DNA of 6,500 nt from Bacteroidales bacterium (GCA_007132365.1 SLOS01000133.1:1-6500), one strand, 5' to 3'; positions 1 to 6,338 are shown, counted from the stretch's first letter. Numbers and translations: made by a program. The notes: a model not told the origin generated them from the sequence alone.

Positions 1-1017
1 CAAACCTTTTATGACTTTTTCTATTTTTATGGTAGCGTCATGCATCAATGCCGAGTATTTGATAATTTCTTCTTTATTACCAGGATTTTTCCCGATCCTT
101 TCAATGCAATGCATCATCCCTGCCAGTGGATTGTTAACCTCATGAGCCACACCTGATGCCAGCGAACCTATTGAAGCCATTTTTTCAGATTGGACCAGTT
201 TCTTCTGAGCTAATTCCAGCTCACCATAGGCCTTTTGTAACCTGTTAACCATTTCATTGAATTTACCGACCAGAGTGTCCAGTTCATCCGCTGGCAGGTA
301 TGACAATGGTTTCTCGAAAGCCCCGGGATAACGTCGTGCAAATTTTACTTTCTTATGCTGTATGGTATCAAGATCTGTGTTTTCAGCAATCTGGCTTATT
401 GATTTTATGGGGTGGGTAAGCATATATGAAAATAACAGTGTCATGGCGATCCCGACAATAAAAAACACTACGACCATCCATACCAATACAGACACGGCCT
501 TGTCAATTGCCTGACCTATATGAACTTCTGTAAGCCCAATTCGTGCATAACCGGCCTTTCCGCCAAGCAGCGGGATAGTAATATCGCGGATTATTTCACT
601 GCTTCCGGATGGCTGAATATGTATTGTGCTTATTTCATTATCTTCGGGTATTTCAGGAATATCTAACAATGCAGCCGGAAAATAGATTTCAAATGTATGT
701 GCAATAACCTCCATGTCCCGGTTCAGGATAAAGACATATTCAACTGAGGCATCAACAGATTTCATTTCATTAACCAGCCTGTTGAGTTCCACAATATCAT
801 CATAAAGCAGGAGATCAATTGCCCTTTCAGAGATGGTTCTTGAAATGTACAGACTGCGCTGATGCAGTTCATCCTCCAGTGAAGAGTATATAATCCGGTG
901 GATAAGAATGATATTGATAGTCCCGAATAAAACAACAATAATAAAAATACCGAGGGTAAATTTCCAGAAAAGTGGTATTCTGATCCTGTTACTATTTGAT
1001 TGTGAAAAATCTGGCAT
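1..1017 (-). CDS. Membrane-bound sensor histidine kinase, partial (C-terminus beyond left edge)
   Basis: A 339-codon frame without stops starts at ATG 1017 and runs off the left edge. An in-frame TAG four codons upstream (1027-1029) makes this ATG the natural start. Visible order: TM helix 1 at about residues 20-39; an extracytoplasmic domain at 40-176, small and Cache/PAS-like (it contains YVFILNRDMEVIAHTF at 94-109); TM helix 2 at about 177-199; a HAMP-like region at 201-262 with DELDTLVGKFNEM at 244-256; a short coiled-coil linker; then a HisKA dimerisation domain with H-box SGVAHEVNNPLAGM, phospho-acceptor His292. The ATP-binding domain (N, G boxes) must lie outside the window. The H-box resembles NtrB/HPK4-type kinases, so the partner may be an NtrC-like regulator; this is inference. 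The HAMP connector looks about 13 residues longer than usual. It follows a PhnD-like binding-protein gene by 64 nt, which suggests that protein as its sensory partner. The signal is unknown. Confidence 0.93.
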   Translation of the reverse strand, partial: MPDFSQSNSNRIRIPLFWKFTLGIFIIVVLFGTINIILIHRIIYSSLEDELHQRSLYISRTISERAIDLLLYDDIVELNRLVNEMKSVDASVEYVFILNRDMEVIAHTFEIYFPAALLDIPEIPEDNEISTIHIQPSGSSEIIRDITIPLLGGKAGYARIGLTEVHIGQAIDKAVSVLVWMVVVFFIVGIAMTLLFSYMLTHPIKSISQIAENTDLDTIQHKKVKFARRYPGAFEKPLSYLPADELDTLVGKFNEMVNRLQKAYGELELAQKKLVQSEKMASIGSLASGVAHEVNNPLAGMMHCIERIGKNPGNKEEIIKYSALMHDATIKIEKVIKGL

Positions 1018-1020
1018 AAT

Positions 1021-1058
1021 AGGTAACTATAGGCATCAAACCCGGATTTATAATACCT
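1021..1058. repeat. Weak inverted repeat before the kinase start
   Basis: AGGTA at 1021-1025 pairs with TACCT at 1054-1058 in the 64-nt gap between the PhnD-like gene and the kinase, ending 3 nt before the kinase ATG. Inner pairing is imperfect and there is no U-tract after it, so it does not look like a terminator. It may be fortuitous. Confidence 0.15.
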
Positions 1059-1081
1059 GGTTCAAGAAGTGACATTAATGA

Positions 1082-2005
1082 TTATTCCCGGATTCTGTCC
1101 TCTAATGCAGATCTCATGGCCCGTATACCATTATAATCGGCATCATTCCCTTCTATAAACCTTTCTATTAGCAGTCTGTTGATGAGCTGCCTGCCATGTT
1201 CATCAAGGTGCATACCCTCGAATACATCCCTTACACTTGCTATAAGGTCATCATCCATCCGGGAAGATGCAACTACAGGGGGGATACCATAATCTTCCGA
1301 CTTTTCAATTATCCTGACACCCCTGATCCTGTCAGATTTATTCTCCCGGAGGTATTCAAAGATCATGCCATGCACGGAAGCACCGTCTATAAGACCTTTT
1401 GCCACCATTTGTATTGAAACATCATGAGCGTTGGTGAAAACAGTTGATGAAAAGAAAGTATCAGGATTCTCCCCTTTTTCCATAATCCTGAAAAGAGTAT
1501 ACAGATAACCCGTATTTGACAACAGGTCAGTATAAGCAAAACTCGTTCCTTTTAAATCGCCAAACTCCTGTGCAGGAGAATTTTCAGGCACAATAACATA
1601 AGCCTGATATACAGTATTACCCCTGGTTACCGGGACTGACAACAGCTCGACACCGGTATCCCGGTTCAACTCAACGTAAGCACCGGAACAGATAAAAGCA
1701 AAATCCAGCTGGCCTGTTTCAAGCATATTATTTACCTCAATGTATGTTCTGCGCTGGTGGAATTCAAAGGGTACATCTAACCTGGCAGCAATATATCTTA
1801 TTATATCTTCGTAGGTTGAAAAGGTTTCTCTTGGAGATGACATGGCAGACACGGCAACTTTAAGAGGAGCTTTCCCGGAAAAAGTATTTTCTGTCCCATC
1901 AGCAGAAACCCCCTCCGAAAAATCAACAGTTCTTATATTCCGGGAGTCTTGTCTGCAGCCATTAGTGGTCAGCGCAACCATACAAATGATAACCAGGTAT
2001 CGCAT
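1082..2005 (-). CDS. PhnD-like periplasmic substrate-binding lipoprotein (phosphate/phosphite/phosphonate-type)
   Basis: 307 residues, start ATG 2005, stop TAA. The N-terminus is a lipoprotein-type signal: R2, a hydrophobic stretch at 3-12, and Cys17 in a relaxed lipobox (T-N-G-C). No acidic run follows the Cys, so a periplasm-facing anchor is more likely than surface export. The mature part matches the PhnD/type-2 periplasmic binding fold: LKVAVSAMSSPRETFSTYED at 48-67, YIEVNNMLETGQLDFAFICSGAY at 88-110 (core G-Q-L-D-F-A-F), DLKGTSFAYTDLLSNTGYL at 150-168, and HDVSIQMVAKGLIDGASVHG at 194-213. Family knowledge places ligand contacts in the S-x-T/S-G loop (here S163-N-T-G166), the His (H194) and the Asp (D207). 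E. coli PhnD has STS where this protein has SNT, so the ligand may differ. No permease or ATPase gene is visible; the next gene is a histidine kinase, so a role as a sensory binding protein is inferred. An import role is possible if transporter genes lie further left. Confidence 0.88.
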   Translation of the reverse strand: MRYLVIICMVALTTNGCRQDSRNIRTVDFSEGVSADGTENTFSGKAPLKVAVSAMSSPRETFSTYEDIIRYIAARLDVPFEFHQRRTYIEVNNMLETGQLDFAFICSGAYVELNRDTGVELLSVPVTRGNTVYQAYVIVPENSPAQEFGDLKGTSFAYTDLLSNTGYLYTLFRIMEKGENPDTFFSSTVFTNAHDVSIQMVAKGLIDGASVHGMIFEYLRENKSDRIRGVRIIEKSEDYGIPPVVASSRMDDDLIASVRDVFEGMHLDEHGRQLINRLLIERFIEGNDADYNGIRAMRSALEDRIRE

Positions 2006-2007
2006 AA

Positions 2008-2021
2008 CTTCAGTATTCAGT
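2008..2021 (-). repeat. Tandem heptamer ACTGAAT-ACTGAAG before the PhnD-like gene
   Basis: On the minus strand two adjacent heptamers, ACTGAAT (2015-2021) and ACTGAAG (2008-2014), end 2 nt before the ATG of the PhnD-like gene. They differ at one base. They could be a slippage product or a small binding site; no known operator is recognised. Confidence 0.3.
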
Positions 2022-2047
2022 AAATTTAAAATGGGCGAAAATGCAGG

Positions 2048-2371
2048 TCATAGCAATCCAAGCTCCAGCATTGCCTCTTCTGTCATCATGTTCTTGTCCC
2101 ACGGCGGGTCAAAAGTCAGATTAATAACCAGGTCACTTACCCCCTCAACCGCCCGGACCTTTTCATTGATCTCTGCCATAAGTTCATCCACCATGGGGCA
2201 ATTGGGTGCAGTAAGAGTCATAACGATCTCAACCTTCTGCTCATCATCCACTATTATCTCATAGATTAGTCCCAGGTCATAAATATTGACCGGTATCTCC
2301 GGGTCATAAATATTTTTCAGAACCTTTCCAATCTCACTCTCAAGTTCCAGATAATTATTCTGCTGTTCCAT
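2048..2371 (-). CDS. sufT: SUF-associated DUF59/MIP18 family protein (SufT-like)
   Basis: 107 residues, a single MIP18/DUF59 domain, the usual length for the stand-alone form found in suf operons. Visible family signatures are DPEIPVNIYDLGLIYEI at 23-39, TLTAPNCPM at 52-60 with the conserved Cys58, and a C-terminal DPPWDKNMMTEEA at 88-100. In this family DUF59 proteins (SufT in Staphylococcus, the CIA component MIP18 in eukaryotes) help mature or transfer Fe-S clusters to client proteins; a catalytic activity is not established. The start ATG lies only 3 nt after the sufE stop, so translation is almost certainly coupled and the gene belongs to the operon. The symbol sufT is used in the sense of the Staphylococcus protein; many annotations call it simply SUF-associated protein. 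The distantly related phenylacetate gene paaD is excluded by context and length. Confidence 0.92.
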   Translation of the reverse strand: MEQQNNYLELESEIGKVLKNIYDPEIPVNIYDLGLIYEIIVDDEQKVEIVMTLTAPNCPMVDELMAEINEKVRAVEGVSDLVINLTFDPPWDKNMMTEEAMLELGLL

Positions 2372-2374
2372 GAT

Positions 2375-2806
2375 TCAGTTATTTTTTTTAGCTTTTGCCT
2401 GATAGGCAAGCGCGTATAGTTTCATCTGTTTTATCATTGAGACAAGTCCGTTGGATCTGGTGGGGGAAAGATTCTCCTTCAGACCTATTTTATCGATAAA
2501 ATAGAGATCATTATTAATTATCTCCTCCGGCTGCCTGCCCGACATGACACGGATCAGCAGGGATATAATACCCTTGGTAATTACCGCATCGCTGTCGGCC
2601 GTATATACAACGGTTCCGTTTTCCATATCAGCCATGAGCCAAACCCTGGACTGGCATCCTTCTATCAGAAATTCCGGCTTTTTATATTTTTCATCAATAA
2701 TGGGAAGTGACCTGCTGAGGTCAATAAGATAATTATATTTATCCATCCAGTCATCGAAAATTTCAAACTCCTCAATTATCTGATCCTGCACTAAATTAAT
2801 ATCCAT
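2375..2806 (-). CDS. sufE: Cysteine desulfurase sulfur acceptor SufE
   Basis: 143 residues, typical for SufE. It accepts persulfide sulfur from SufS and passes it to SufB in the SufBCD scaffold, in the cytoplasm. The acceptor cysteine sits in FLIEGCQSRVWL at residues 46-57; it is Cys51, the same number as in E. coli SufE. Other family marks are the N-terminal helical segment with FDDWMDKYNYLIDL at 17-30, the strand with SDAVITKGIISLLI, and the C-terminal L-SPTRSNGLVSMI segment that packs near the cysteine loop. The start ATG 2806 is preceded directly by GGAGGAG, one of the few obvious ribosome binding sequences here, although unusually close to the ATG. It follows sufS by 15 nt and precedes the sufT-like gene by 3 nt. 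It is a SufE and not the zinc-containing SufU type: no SufU metal ligands are seen. Confidence 0.96.
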   Translation of the reverse strand: MDINLVQDQIIEEFEIFDDWMDKYNYLIDLSRSLPIIDEKYKKPEFLIEGCQSRVWLMADMENGTVVYTADSDAVITKGIISLLIRVMSGRQPEEIINNDLYFIDKIGLKENLSPTRSNGLVSMIKQMKLYALAYQAKAKKNN

Positions 2807-2813
2807 CTCCTCC
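2807..2813 (-). promoter_or_regulatory. Shine-Dalgarno-like GGAGGAG directly before sufE
   Basis: The minus strand reads GCGGAGGAG immediately followed by the sufE ATG. The match to the anti-SD is strong, but the spacing is only 0-3 nt, shorter than the usual 5-9 nt. Most genes in the window show no comparable sequence. Whether it acts as a ribosome binding site at this distance is uncertain. Confidence 0.45.
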
Positions 2814-2821
2814 GCTGTTAA

Positions 2822-4042
2822 TTATTTAAACATCTGTATCACTTTCCTTATTGCCTGGCACAGGCGGTCTATCTCTTCACGGGTATTGTAAAAAGCCAGT
2901 GAAGCCCTTATGGTGCCACGTATGCCAAACCTGTCCATGACAGGCTGGGCACAATGAGTTCCGGTACGCACCGCAATTCCGTACTTATCGATTACCATGC
3001 CCGCATCATAGGGATGGATATCCTCAAGCACAAAAGAGAGCACACTTATTTTTTCTTTTGCCCGACCGAAAAAAACCAGTTCCTCAAACTCTGAAAGGCG
3101 GCCGGTTCCATAATCAAGAAGATCCTTTTCATGTACAGCTACCTCCTCAAGTCCGGTCTCCTGAAGATATTCAACTGCTGCCGCCATACCTATTGCCCCG
3201 ATATAATTGGGGGTTCCGGCTTCAAATTTAAATGGCAGGCGGTTGAATGTGGTTTCTTCAAAAGTTACCTGGTCAACCATCTCCCCTCCTGTCTGGTACG
3301 GAGGAAGCTCTTCCAGGATCTCTTCCCTGCCGTACAGTGCACCTATACCGGTTGGCCCGTACATCTTATGTCCGGAAAAAACATAGAAGTCCGCGCCCAG
3401 CTCCTGAACATCCACCCTTCCATGCTGAACGGCCTGTGCGCCGTCAACCAGCACAGGCACTCCAAGTCTATGAGCCGATTTAATAATATGTTTTACCGGG
3501 TTAACGGTGCCAATTGAATTGGCAACATGGGTAACTGCTACAATACGCGTCCTTGAAGAGAGCAGCTTTTCATATTCATCCAAAATAAGTTCACCATCAT
3601 CGTTCATGGGAATAACCCTGAGTTTTGCCCCTTTCCTCTTACAAAGCATCTGCCAGGGAACAATATTGGCATGATGCTCCAAAGCTGAAATCAATATCTC
3701 ATCTCCCTCACTTACGAATTTTTCTCCAAAGCTGAAGGCTACCAGGTTAATGCCCGATGTAGTACCCGGGGTGAATATTATCTCATGATCATGTTTTGCA
3801 TTGATAAATGACCTGATGGTCTCCCTGGCATGCTCAAAATCCCGTGTCGTAATATCACTAAGGTAATGAACTCCCCTGTGGATATTGCTGTTGGTTTCCC
3901 TGTAGACCTTATTCATCCGCTCAATGACCTTCAAAGGCTTCTGGGTGGTGGCAGCATTATCAAAGTAAACAAAAGGCTTGTTATATACCTGCTGCTTAAG
4001 AATGGGAAAATCATTCCTTATTTTATTGATATCGAAAGCCAA
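2822..4042 (-). CDS. sufS: Group II cysteine desulfurase SufS (TTG start)
   Basis: 406 residues, the same length as E. coli SufS. This PLP enzyme converts L-cysteine to L-alanine and leaves a persulfide on its catalytic cysteine, which SufE then collects. Active-site residues fall at the E. coli positions: His123 (LEHHANIVPW) over the PLP ring, the aspartate in VLVDGAQAVQHG at 197-208, Lys226 forming the PLP aldimine (FSGHKMYGPTG), Cys364 in RTGTHCAQP, and Arg379 binding the substrate carboxylate. The N-terminus aligns with the family from the first residue (NDFPILKQQV, FDNAATTQKP). The start codon at 4040-4042 is TTG: an in-frame TGA lies three codons upstream and the next in-frame Met is residue 43, inside the conserved fold. 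The only nearby upstream ATG (4050-4052) is out of frame. The gene sits 42 nt after sufD and 15 nt before sufE. The short active-site loop and HCAQP motif mark group II (SufS/CsdA), not IscS/NifS. Confidence 0.97.
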   Translation of the reverse strand: MAFDINKIRNDFPILKQQVYNKPFVYFDNAATTQKPLKVIERMNKVYRETNSNIHRGVHYLSDITTRDFEHARETIRSFINAKHDHEIIFTPGTTSGINLVAFSFGEKFVSEGDEILISALEHHANIVPWQMLCKRKGAKLRVIPMNDDGELILDEYEKLLSSRTRIVAVTHVANSIGTVNPVKHIIKSAHRLGVPVLVDGAQAVQHGRVDVQELGADFYVFSGHKMYGPTGIGALYGREEILEELPPYQTGGEMVDQVTFEETTFNRLPFKFEAGTPNYIGAIGMAAAVEYLQETGLEEVAVHEKDLLDYGTGRLSEFEELVFFGRAKEKISVLSFVLEDIHPYDAGMVIDKYGIAVRTGTHCAQPVMDRFGIRGTIRASLAFYNTREEIDRLCQAIRKVIQMFK

Positions 4043-4084
4043 AATAATTCATTTTTTTATGCAGGTAATATCAAAACACAAAAC

Positions 4085-5452
4085 CTACCCGCATTTCATT
4101 GCACAATTATTGCAGCGGCTGAGCTCGCCGCGCAGCCGCTTATTCACTAAATCATCTATTCTCTCCTGCAGGGCTTTTACCCTGATATTCTGTATTACCT
4201 CGTGTGCAAAAGCAAACATAAGCATAAGACGTGCCTCGCGTTTATCAACGCCCCTGGACCGAAGGTAAAAAAGGGCATTATCATCGAGCCGGCCCATGGT
4301 TGAACCGTGGCTGCATTTCACATCGTCAGCATATATCTCAAGTTGCGGGCGGGAATACATTTTAGCATCATCAGTGAGCAAAATATTGTTATTGGACTGG
4401 TACGCGTTGGTTTTTTGGGCGTCGCGGCGCACCAGTATCCGACCGTTGAATGATCCTGATGCATAATCATCCAGTACTCCCTTGAACAGCTGGTTACTGA
4501 AGCAATTGGGACTGGCATGGTCTATATGCACATAATTGTCAATATATTGTCCCTTATCCGACAGATAAAGGCCTAAACTGTGGTTCTCCGCATGTTCACC
4601 GTTCAGGGTGACAAATATGTTGTTCCGGATAAATCCCCCATGCAGGGATATTATGCTTGCAGTCAGATTTGACCCGGCTTCCTGGTGACTGTAGGAGTGG
4701 GTGATCTGAGAGGAACCATTGTGCTCATTCTGTATCCTGGTCAGATTGATCTGAGCACCTTCACCGGTAAACACTTCATTAACTGAATTGGTAAGGAACC
4801 TGTGGGCCGAGAGGCTGTGATCACATATCACGATTCTGGCCTCCGCACCATTTTCAGCAACAAAAAGATTCCTGTGCTGTGCCATCAGATCATTATCAGA
4901 TATCATGATATTTACTACCTGTATCGGTTTTTCTGATTTAACTCCCTCAGGGACATAAATAAATATGCCATCCTGTGCAAAAGCGGTATTCAGAGCCACC
5001 AAACCATCATTTGAGGCGCCGGCATAACGGTCGTAATGCTTTCCGACAATTTCAGGATAATCCTTCGATGCCTGGGCAAGACTTCCGGCAATGATCCCGC
5101 CAGGAAGCTTCTTAATCAGCTCCCCGTCATTGTAGTATCTCCCGTTTACCAGTAAAAGCAAATTGGTATCCAGATCGGGAACATCACAATGAAATATCTC
5201 GCGTATATTAAAAGTGACCCTGATATCTCCAAAATTTTTTTGAAGATCATTTTTAAAAACCGATTCAATGTCTGCATACCGGTATTCCTCACTTCCCTTA
5301 ACGGGGAAACCCAGATGTTCAAGCCTTGCTATGGCCTGATCCCTGTGTTCATTAAGCAATGGGGCCGAGTTGGCAGATATTTCCCCTGCCCTGTCGCGAT
5401 ATAAACTCAGGAACTGATCCCTGAGGGATATATTTTCAGTTATTGTGCTCAT
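4085..5452 (-). CDS. sufD: Fe-S cluster assembly scaffold protein SufD with Cys-rich tail
   Basis: 455 residues, some 30 longer than E. coli SufD. It pairs with SufB and two SufC ATPases in the SufBC2D complex that builds Fe-S clusters in the cytoplasm. Domains: a helical N-terminal region (1-80, with GSEEYRYADIESVF at 53-66), a beta-helix core (about 160-370), and the SufC-contacting C-terminal helices. The core carries the conserved DDVKCSHGSTMG at 376-387; His382 corresponds to the SufD histidine that faces the SufB cysteine at the proposed assembly site. ALFYLRSRGV follows at 393-402 and replaces the F-Y-C-N-Q-R-G of SufB, which separates it from a second SufB. The protein ends CNNCAMKCG, that is Cys447, Cys450 and Cys454, a tail absent from E. 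coli SufD. Start ATG 5452 follows three in-frame stops within the 27-nt gap after sufC. Confidence 0.96.
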   Translation of the reverse strand: MSTITENISLRDQFLSLYRDRAGEISANSAPLLNEHRDQAIARLEHLGFPVKGSEEYRYADIESVFKNDLQKNFGDIRVTFNIREIFHCDVPDLDTNLLLLVNGRYYNDGELIKKLPGGIIAGSLAQASKDYPEIVGKHYDRYAGASNDGLVALNTAFAQDGIFIYVPEGVKSEKPIQVVNIMISDNDLMAQHRNLFVAENGAEARIVICDHSLSAHRFLTNSVNEVFTGEGAQINLTRIQNEHNGSSQITHSYSHQEAGSNLTASIISLHGGFIRNNIFVTLNGEHAENHSLGLYLSDKGQYIDNYVHIDHASPNCFSNQLFKGVLDDYASGSFNGRILVRRDAQKTNAYQSNNNILLTDDAKMYSRPQLEIYADDVKCSHGSTMGRLDDNALFYLRSRGVDKREARLMLMFAFAHEVIQNIRVKALQERIDDLVNKRLRGELSRCNNCAMKCG

Positions 5453-5479
5453 ATTTCATTTTTATCATGATTCAGGACA

Positions 5480-6235
5480 TCATAAGTTAACTTCTTCCTG
5501 GCGTACCCATTCGTAACCCTTCTCCTCCAGCAGCAGGGCAAGTTCCTTACCCCCTGACCTGACGATTCGCCCCTTATAAAGTATATGGACATAATCTGGA
5601 ATTATATAATCAAGCAGTCTCTGATAATGGGTAATTACAATTGTTGCATTCTCGGCTGATCTCAGGTTATTAACCCCCCTGGCCACCACCTTGAGGGCAT
5701 CTATGTCAAGCCCTGAATCAGTTTCATCCAGTATGGCAAGTTTCGGTTCAAGCATCGCCATCTGGAAAATCTCATTCTTTTTCTTTTCCCCTCCGGAAAA
5801 ACCTTCATTTACAGACCTCTTGGTAAGTGAAGAGTCTATCTCCACAAGGTCTTTTTTCTCCCTTAGTTTCTTAAGAAAATCGGAGGCACTTAAGGGATCC
5901 TCCCCCCTGTGTTTACGCATCTCATTTATGGCTGTTTTCATAAAGTTTACCATACTTACACCGGGAATCTCAATCGGATACTGAAACCCTAGAAAAAGGC
6001 CCTCCTTGGCACGTTCCTCGGGAGACTTCTCAAGAAGGTCCTCTCCCATGTAGAAAACACTCCCGGAATCAACCACATAAAGATCCCTTCCGGCCAAAAC
6101 CGAAGCAAGGGTGCTTTTTCCCGAACCGTTAGGCCCCATAATTGCATGCACCTCGCCTGCCTTTACCTCCAGGCTCACTCCCTTAAGTATTTCCTGGCCT
6201 TCTATCGAAACTTTTAAATCTTTTATAACTAACAT
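5480..6235 (-). CDS. sufC: Fe-S cluster assembly ATPase SufC
   Basis: 251 residues, typical for SufC. It is a cytoplasmic ABC-type ATPase, not a transporter; ATP-driven dimerisation reshapes the SufB-SufD pair during cluster assembly. Visible motifs in order are Walker A GPNGSGKST (34-42), Q-loop LGFQYP (82-87), the SufC-specific PGVSMVNF (91-98), the signature FSGGEKKKNE (146-155), Walker B LAILDETDSGLD (167-178) and the switch His203 in VITHYQRLL. The EKKKNE after the signature and DETDSGLD are characteristic of SufC and differ from import ABC proteins. Start ATG 6235 gives the expected N-terminus (MLVIKDLKVSI). It is preceded by a weak AGCAGG touching the ATG. It lies 103 nt after sufB and 27 nt before sufD. 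Confidence 0.97.
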   Translation of the reverse strand: MLVIKDLKVSIEGQEILKGVSLEVKAGEVHAIMGPNGSGKSTLASVLAGRDLYVVDSGSVFYMGEDLLEKSPEERAKEGLFLGFQYPIEIPGVSMVNFMKTAINEMRKHRGEDPLSASDFLKKLREKKDLVEIDSSLTKRSVNEGFSGGEKKKNEIFQMAMLEPKLAILDETDSGLDIDALKVVARGVNNLRSAENATIVITHYQRLLDYIIPDYVHILYKGRIVRSGGKELALLLEEKGYEWVRQEEVNL

Positions 6236-6240
6236 CCTGC

Positions 6241-6279
6241 TTAATATTTAATCTTTTAAAAAAAATGTTCTTATATTAA
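6241..6279. repeat. Short AT-only inverted repeat in sufB-sufC gap
   Basis: TTAATAT at 6241-6247 is mirrored by ATATTAA at 6273-6279 with a 25-nt spacer. It lies just upstream of sufC. All seven pairs are A-T and the surrounding sequence is AT-rich, so a stable RNA hairpin is doubtful and chance is a fair explanation. An eight-U run (minus strand, 6258-6265) lies within the spacer. Confidence 0.2.
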
Positions 6280-6295
6280 CCTGTTTAAAAAATTC

Positions 6296-6303
6296 TACTT
6301 TTG
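6296..6303 (+). promoter_or_regulatory. TACTTTTG, match to Bacteroidota -7 element, antisense orientation
   Basis: TACTTTTG fits the Bacteroidota -7 consensus TAnnTTTG exactly and lies on the plus strand in the sufB-sufC gap, so transcription from it would run antisense into the sufB 3' end. No clear TTTG -33 box is seen at the expected distance upstream. It could equally be a chance match in an AT-rich spacer. Confidence 0.2.
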
Positions 6304-6338
6304 TCGCACCTTCCCTGGATCCTGAAGCTCCGCCATTA

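Noticed and set aside
690..697. TAnnTTTG match (TACATTTG, minus strand) within the kinase, and a second (TATGTTTG) at 4213-4220 within sufD
   Set aside because: Both are inside conserved coding sequence and do not precede a gene start; they are expected by chance.
1041..1094. Direct repeat CCCGGATT at 1041-1048 and 1087-1094
   Set aside because: It is only 8 bp, one copy is in the coding end of the PhnD-like gene, and no further copies or flanking structure suggest an attachment or insertion site.
1842..2264. 140-codon open frame on the plus strand across the PhnD-like and sufT-like genes
   Set aside because: It overlaps two well-supported genes on the opposite strand, spans their intergenic gap, is rich in Ser/Thr/Ile as expected of a reverse reading, and resembles no family I know.
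3131..3517. Plus-strand open frames inside sufS (3131-3517 and 3247-3483)
   Set aside because: They are complementary to the conserved catalytic region of SufS; composition and overlap mark them as shadows.
3830..4268. Two overlapping plus-strand frames over the sufS-sufD junction
   Set aside because: Both lie opposite conserved coding sequence and cross the junction without recognisable domains or a start signal.
4318..4518. 66-codon frame on the minus strand within sufD in another phase
   Set aside because: It lies fully inside the conserved sufD core; its protein has no recognisable features.
4085..5452. Reading SufD as a second SufB
   Set aside because: The FYC-Q-RG motif of SufB is replaced by FYLRSRG, and the N-terminal domain is of SufD type; the true SufB lies at the right edge.
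5691..5984. 97-codon plus-strand frame opposite sufC
   Set aside because: It is the reverse reading of the SufC signature and Walker B region; the Ser/Phe-rich content is typical of such shadows.
6250..6295. Possible terminator between sufB and sufC
   Set aside because: There is an eight-U run on the minus strand, but no GC-containing stem precedes it; only a 3-bp stem can be drawn.
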